DNA of 64,000 nucleotides from Dryas octopetala. Its lineage: Eukaryota; Streptophyta; Magnoliopsida; Rosales; Rosaceae. The stretch is taken from the NCBI GenBank assembly GCA_963921425.1, contig OY992834.1, positions 1,302,001-1,366,000 of the forward strand, read 5' to 3'. The notes below the pieces were generated by a model. It had not been told where the DNA came from. It ran no database searches and saw only the letters and a program-made list of their open reading frames with translations. The position numbers were made by a program, and so were the translations under genes. Shown piece by piece: positions 59,978 through 64,000 of the stretch. Numbering within the stretch: the stretch's first letter is position 1; every line of letters starts with the position of its first letter.

Positions 59978-61362
59978 TTGTGAGTGAGTGAGTGAGTTTG
60001 GAAACTTGGAACTTAGAGAGCAATAAACAGAAAAGGGAGAGAGGGTATAAATTGGGAAGGAGATGGGATATTAGAAGTTGGTGCACAGAGCACACGTCTA
60101 GAGGGGTTACAATTACGGTGGCACTTACTAAATGCCATATTTAATTGGTGAACAATTACCGATCACAAAAGGGAGCCGCACCATATATGCCTTAAACATG
60201 ATGCTTTTAATCCATCAATAATTGACTTTTATGTTAATTTATAAGGTTTAATTTAATAGGCACAAATTCACATCCATACTAATGGTCTGATACATATACA
60301 TACCATATTATAATATAAGATTGATGATCATGATACAAATTCACACCTCAAATTATAATGTTATATTGTTATGTGCTTAAGTTCTCATGGCCCACATGAC
60401 ACCACCACAGTGACGATTGAAGATGGTGGCTGCAGCACAAGTTAATACATATTCATATATCATTATGCTTTATTTTTAATTAATGAATATTTGATTTAGT
60501 AGATTGTTCTCAGTCTCCTCTTTATCTTTGAAAATTCATGAATAACAGTTAATTAATAATATAAAAAAACAATGTATTTTGAATTTCATGTCCAATATTT
60601 TAATTTGTTCTCGAATTAATCAATTACGTGGGTGCATCCATGCATATATGTTCAGGCATGGAGGGAATACATGCATGGGTAAGATATATAAACATGAATA
60701 ATTAATGCATATGCCAAAGAAAGAAAATTTGATGAGAGGTGGTTACTCATGAACAATTAACGAGGTTGAGGGCATAAATTCACATTAAAAATGGTTAATT
60801 ACGATACAGTCGTACTACCAGTATAAATCATTTCACACAGTACTACATATCCTCATCCATTCTCATCATTAATTTCATCGTAGTATTAATTATTTGGGGT
60901 TTTGGGATTAGGCAATACAGGATTATTAATTAATTAATTACCCGAGTGGTAGCCGTCACAAACTGACACCGGCCCATTCCCATTACAGACACGTGCTTTC
61001 TCCTGAAGACGGCTGAAACGGTAGAATTATGTAATGGCATTGGCTGTTTCACTTTGGAATATTAATTAATCAATTCCATATTTATATTAAATTCATTATT
61101 CATCTGGATTTTTTTGAGGACCTAACCCAAGTTGATTACTAATTAGTCAATGGTCACATTTCCCAAACTGGATTCTCAGCATGTAGCCAAAAAAAAAAAC
61201 TGGATCATCAGCAATTTTACCCCATTGATTTAAGCGGAAACTAGGTGTGGTCCTTGTGGCGAACCATGGTCCCCATGCTGTGGATTACATATAGGTTTGG
61301 GCTTTTGTCCACTTAGATTCTGGTTCGGTTCATGAGGGATGGGCCTTTATAGCGTGGGTCAC
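59978..61362. promoter_or_regulatory. RKD promoter and gene-free spacer
   Basis: The first few hundred bases are the RKD 5' flank (GAGTGAGTGAGTGAG-like leader near 59980-59998, seen as its complement in the transcript). A CACGTG lies at 60991-60996. A scar of 15 bases (TGTAGCC plus A tract) lies between AAACTGGATTCTCAGCA (61165-61181) and AAACTGGATCATCAGCA (61197-61213). No gene is seen. Confidence 0.45.
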
Positions 61363-61788
61363 TTATTTGGCGTAGATAACTGATAAGGGGTTGAATCTGA
61401 TGAATCCAAATTGGGAATCCACGCAAACAAAAAACAATATCATGTTTGCCGACTCAGACGCTTCCTCCTTTGCTGGAACAAAAATTGATGTTCCCATCCC
61501 TGTGCAACCCAAAAACAATACTTGATTTCCTAAGCTTTTAATCATAGTCCAATCTTTTTTTGATGAATCAAACTGGTAAATCTGCCAATTGTTTTGTTTA
61601 ACATTATGAATTGCAAGTAAGAACTTCCCATCATACTCAATCAGCCGACCCGCATGTTTACCCGAGGTTTCTAGTCTTGAGGAAGCTGTGAAGTCCACCA
61701 TGACCCAGTCTTGATCAAGTGCAACACATGATGATGAACTACTAATCAATCTCATGGTACCCAATTCCATTGAACAAATAAAAAACAC
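61363..61788 (-). pseudogene. F-box/DUF295-like C-terminal fragment
   Basis: An open frame of 141 codons carries a run typical of plant DUF295 (KIB1-4 beta-propeller) F-box proteins: LIEYDGKFLLAIHNV, then WQIYQFDSSKKDWTMIKSLG and NQVLFLGC, then FIRFNP. Only this C-terminal piece is visible. No F-box or upstream propeller blades occur in the 500 bases before it, and the neighbouring gene on that side is the CNGC. It is most likely a truncated relic, though a short expressed exon cannot be ruled out. The start of the frame is not a reliable start codon. Confidence 0.5.
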
Positions 61789-62256
61789 AATAGAGTTTTA
61801 TCCATATAGAAACAACCAATAGCGACATATACAAAGGAAGATGTAATGATGGTTGTGTGCTTGTCCAGTTGCTCAAAGTGGACTAACGCAATCGACCCTA
61901 CCCCATATATGCATATATAGTCCATAGAGCAACGATAAAGATTCAGCACAGGATACAGAACCCTCTAGCCATGTCAGCAGCATGTTGGCCGATCCCCTGA
62001 TCCTTCGATCACAGGCATTTAGGTTAATTAACCAATAATATAACCAGTAAAGCATTCACAATTTATGGGTTAAAGTAAACTTTTCTGGTGGGCCTAATGG
62101 AACCTTTCACAACATACGGATGCTTGTACCAAAAATAGCTGGCTAGATTGTTTTATTATGCCAAATAAGATCACAAAATTGGGAAAAGGGAGTCAATAGA
62201 TTTGTTCATAATGACATACACATCCCCTACCACACTATACTGTTGGATACATATAT
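61789..62256. other. Spacer between F-box fragment and CNGC 3' end
   Basis: It holds the CNGC 3' flank. Weak open frames occur but none has family features. Confidence 0.4.
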
Positions 62257-64000
62257 TCATAATGGCTTGGCTTCTGAGACAGAGGCAGAAACGCTTGGTG
62301 AGTCTATGCCCTCCTTACCCAACCGTGGTGACTTTTGACGCTTTTCTCTTTTATAGCGGCGCCACGCTGCTTGCAAAACATAAGCTGCCTTTGGTTTCCA
62401 TTGCTCCAAACCAAAGCTGTCAGAGTGGCTCAGCTCCTTGGTGTAAAGCCACCAGAATTTAGACACTACATTCTTCAACTCATTGGCCTTCACAGCAAAG
62501 ACTTCAACATCTGTGTGTGCTTTGACTGTTTTCTTTGAGATGGGGAGGTTGGATAAGGTGGGACTAGGAGAGGTCTTCAGCACCCAATCCAAAAGTTCTT
62601 CTCCATAGAAGTCACCCTTTAAAAGAGAACCAGCAGGTTCAGCAAGTTCAGCACCCTCATCACCATCATTGGTGGTGTAAGTCAATACAGTCCCACGCGT
62701 GATAAACAGCATCTCATCAAGTGGATCTCCCTTCCGAAATATGAAGCTATGCTCTATGTAAAGCACTGGCTTCAGATGATCACAGATTGCATCCAACAGT
62801 CGTTTATCCATTTTTTGAAGCACTGGCACCTACATCATGTAAAGAGGAATATATTCTCATCACACATATCATGCATGTAACAACATAGTATGTTATATCA
62901 CAAGTGAAAAAAATACAACAACTCACTTTACTGAGAGGACCTGAGCAAAGATGTTTCTTTGTATCCCTCCTGAGGTCCCTGGGGAGATTGTGAAGAAAAT
63001 TCTCCACATCCACGCCTTTGGTTTCTTTCCATTTGTATTTCTGGTATTTCCAGATCCTTGTCTTAAGTTTGCGAGGAAGGGAATGGAAAGCCATCCACAA
63101 CTCTATCTCTTGCCCCTTCAATCTCATTTCCTCCAATCTTGCAGTTTTTGACTGCAGATATGTCTATTCCAGTTTCACAACAAAGCACAGTTACTCATCA
63201 TATCCTAATTCCTAATTAGGCATATATGTCACACAAGTATAATTTGAGCATCCAACAACAATGCATAATTGTTCATTTGAATTAGCAGGAGAAATGGGGA
63301 ATGATGTATGCCACATAATATAACTAAATAAGAAACAGAGAGCTCTGAAATTAACTTATTTAGAACCAACCTGCATATTTCCAATAAGAAATGCAAATAG
63401 TACCAAGCCAGAAATTGAAATGATAACTGAAAAGTAGATTTCCCACACATAGGTACTTGTTTTGAGGCTTTGACCGAGGGAGCTGTAGAATATGAAATTG
63501 GAATAATATCAGAAGTTGATCTCAAAAGGGTAGGTAAACAAATGGGCAATAACAAAAATTCTACAAAAAGGATTTATAAATTTGGTTGATTTACCATCAT
63601 CCCTAAAGTTTCAGTTATTAGGATGTGTGCTTAATTTGACAAAGGGTATTCAAACTTATAGCTCCATACAAGATCAAAGGATCTAGAGTGTGCAAACCTC
63701 AAATTTTTCAGTCCCCACCAAAAGCAGTAAGAAAACTTTGGTACAAAAGCTGCTGATTCGATGACACCAGATTCAAGGGCATCAAGGTATATTCCAAAAT
63801 CATAAAGTGTGGAATTTGGTGTCTTGGCAGAGCAAGAATCAGTCAGAAATGTGCTAGCTCCAAATGTGTCATCACAATATAAAGAACAGTAAGCACCAGC
63901 ATGATTTTTACAGGCTTCTAGCCAGCAAGCTGCTTTCCTTTCTATAGAAAACAGGTACCAAAAGGCTCCAACAACCTGCAGGGCCAGCAAACCACTCGAT
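62257..64000 (-). CDS. Cyclic-nucleotide-gated ion channel, group I-like (C-terminal half, runs off the right edge)
   Basis: Visible exons: 63698 to beyond 64000, 63371-63482, 62927-63163 and 62257-62829. From the edge inward: VVGAFWYLFSIERKAACW (S5 end), a Cys-rich extracellular loop, the pore helix CFWWGLKNLSSLGQS, S6 (GLVLFAFLIGNMQTYLQS), a C-linker (EEMRLKGQEIELWM), the cyclic-nucleotide-binding domain (PVLQKMDKRLLDAI, then FIFRKGDPLDEMLFITRG and DFYGEELLDW), and an IQ-like calmodulin site (AAYVLQAAWRRYKREKRQK). It encodes a plasma-membrane cation (often Ca2+) channel subunit. The filter triplet reads GQS, where GQN is what I recall for many group I members. Subfamily is a judgement from overall similarity. 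S1-S4 lie outside the window. Confidence 0.93.

Noticed and set aside
62257..64000. Reading the F-box-like frame at 61363-61788 as a 3' exon of the CNGC
   Set aside because: The CNGC ends in a proper stop at 62257 after its IQ-like tail, and the downstream frame matches a different family.

Overview
This is nuclear DNA from a flowering plant, almost certainly a woody eudicot of the rosid type. The genes have many short exons with GT...AG introns, the intergenic DNA is AT-rich with CT/GA microsatellites and small inverted-repeat transposons, and the proteins are plant-specific: DMS3, GMI1, IQD, plastid starch synthase I, a phytolongin, TAP46, anthocyanidin reductase, an RKD factor and a CNGC channel. 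The anthocyanidin reductase resembles those I recall from Rosaceae, but I cannot fix the family from sequence alone. I found no tRNA, rRNA, CRISPR or viral gene. Exon models were built by hand from splice signals, reading frame and remembered families. Every complete model closes in frame.

Layout. 1-2825 (-): 5' part of DMS3, cut by the window edge. 3544-16794 (-): GMI1, 38 coding exons and 1578 aa, directly upstream of DMS3 on the same strand. The two encode related SMC-hinge proteins, so this is a tandem pair of paralogues. 18.1-25.4 kb: gene-free, with three Mutator-like non-autonomous elements that have 8-9/9-bp target duplications, plus one degenerate inverted repeat. 25504-28452 (+): calmodulin-binding IQD gene (IQD21/22 type) with a fourth such element in intron 1 and a fifth inverted-repeat element just downstream. 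29817-34542 (+): starch synthase I, 15 exons. 36524-37312 (+): intronless phytolongin with an upstream ORF. 38950-41657 (-): TAP46, 9 exons. 43526-45683 (-): anthocyanidin reductase, 6 exons, with a G-box and MYB-like repeats upstream. 46-50 kb: gene-free with a 113-bp tandem repeat. 50193-53011 (+): unrecognised long coiled-coil protein, 810 aa. 56379-57644 (+): small basic DUF688-type protein, 2 exons. 58409-59977 (-): RKD-type RWP-RK transcription factor, 3 exons. 61363-61788 (-): F-box/DUF295-like fragment. 62257-64000 (-): 3' part of a cyclic-nucleotide-gated channel, cut by the window edge.

The genes do not form a pathway. DMS3 and GMI1 share an origin but are known from different processes (RNA-directed DNA methylation and recombination repair). 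The most interesting structural signals are the DMS3/GMI1 tandem, a 243-bp tandem duplication that added an exon to GMI1, and a scatter of very short retroposition scars (poly-A or poly-T stubs flanked by target-site duplications). Several of those scars share a GGCCA-like junction with the tail, suggesting one LINE-type retroposon that almost always inserts only its last few bases.
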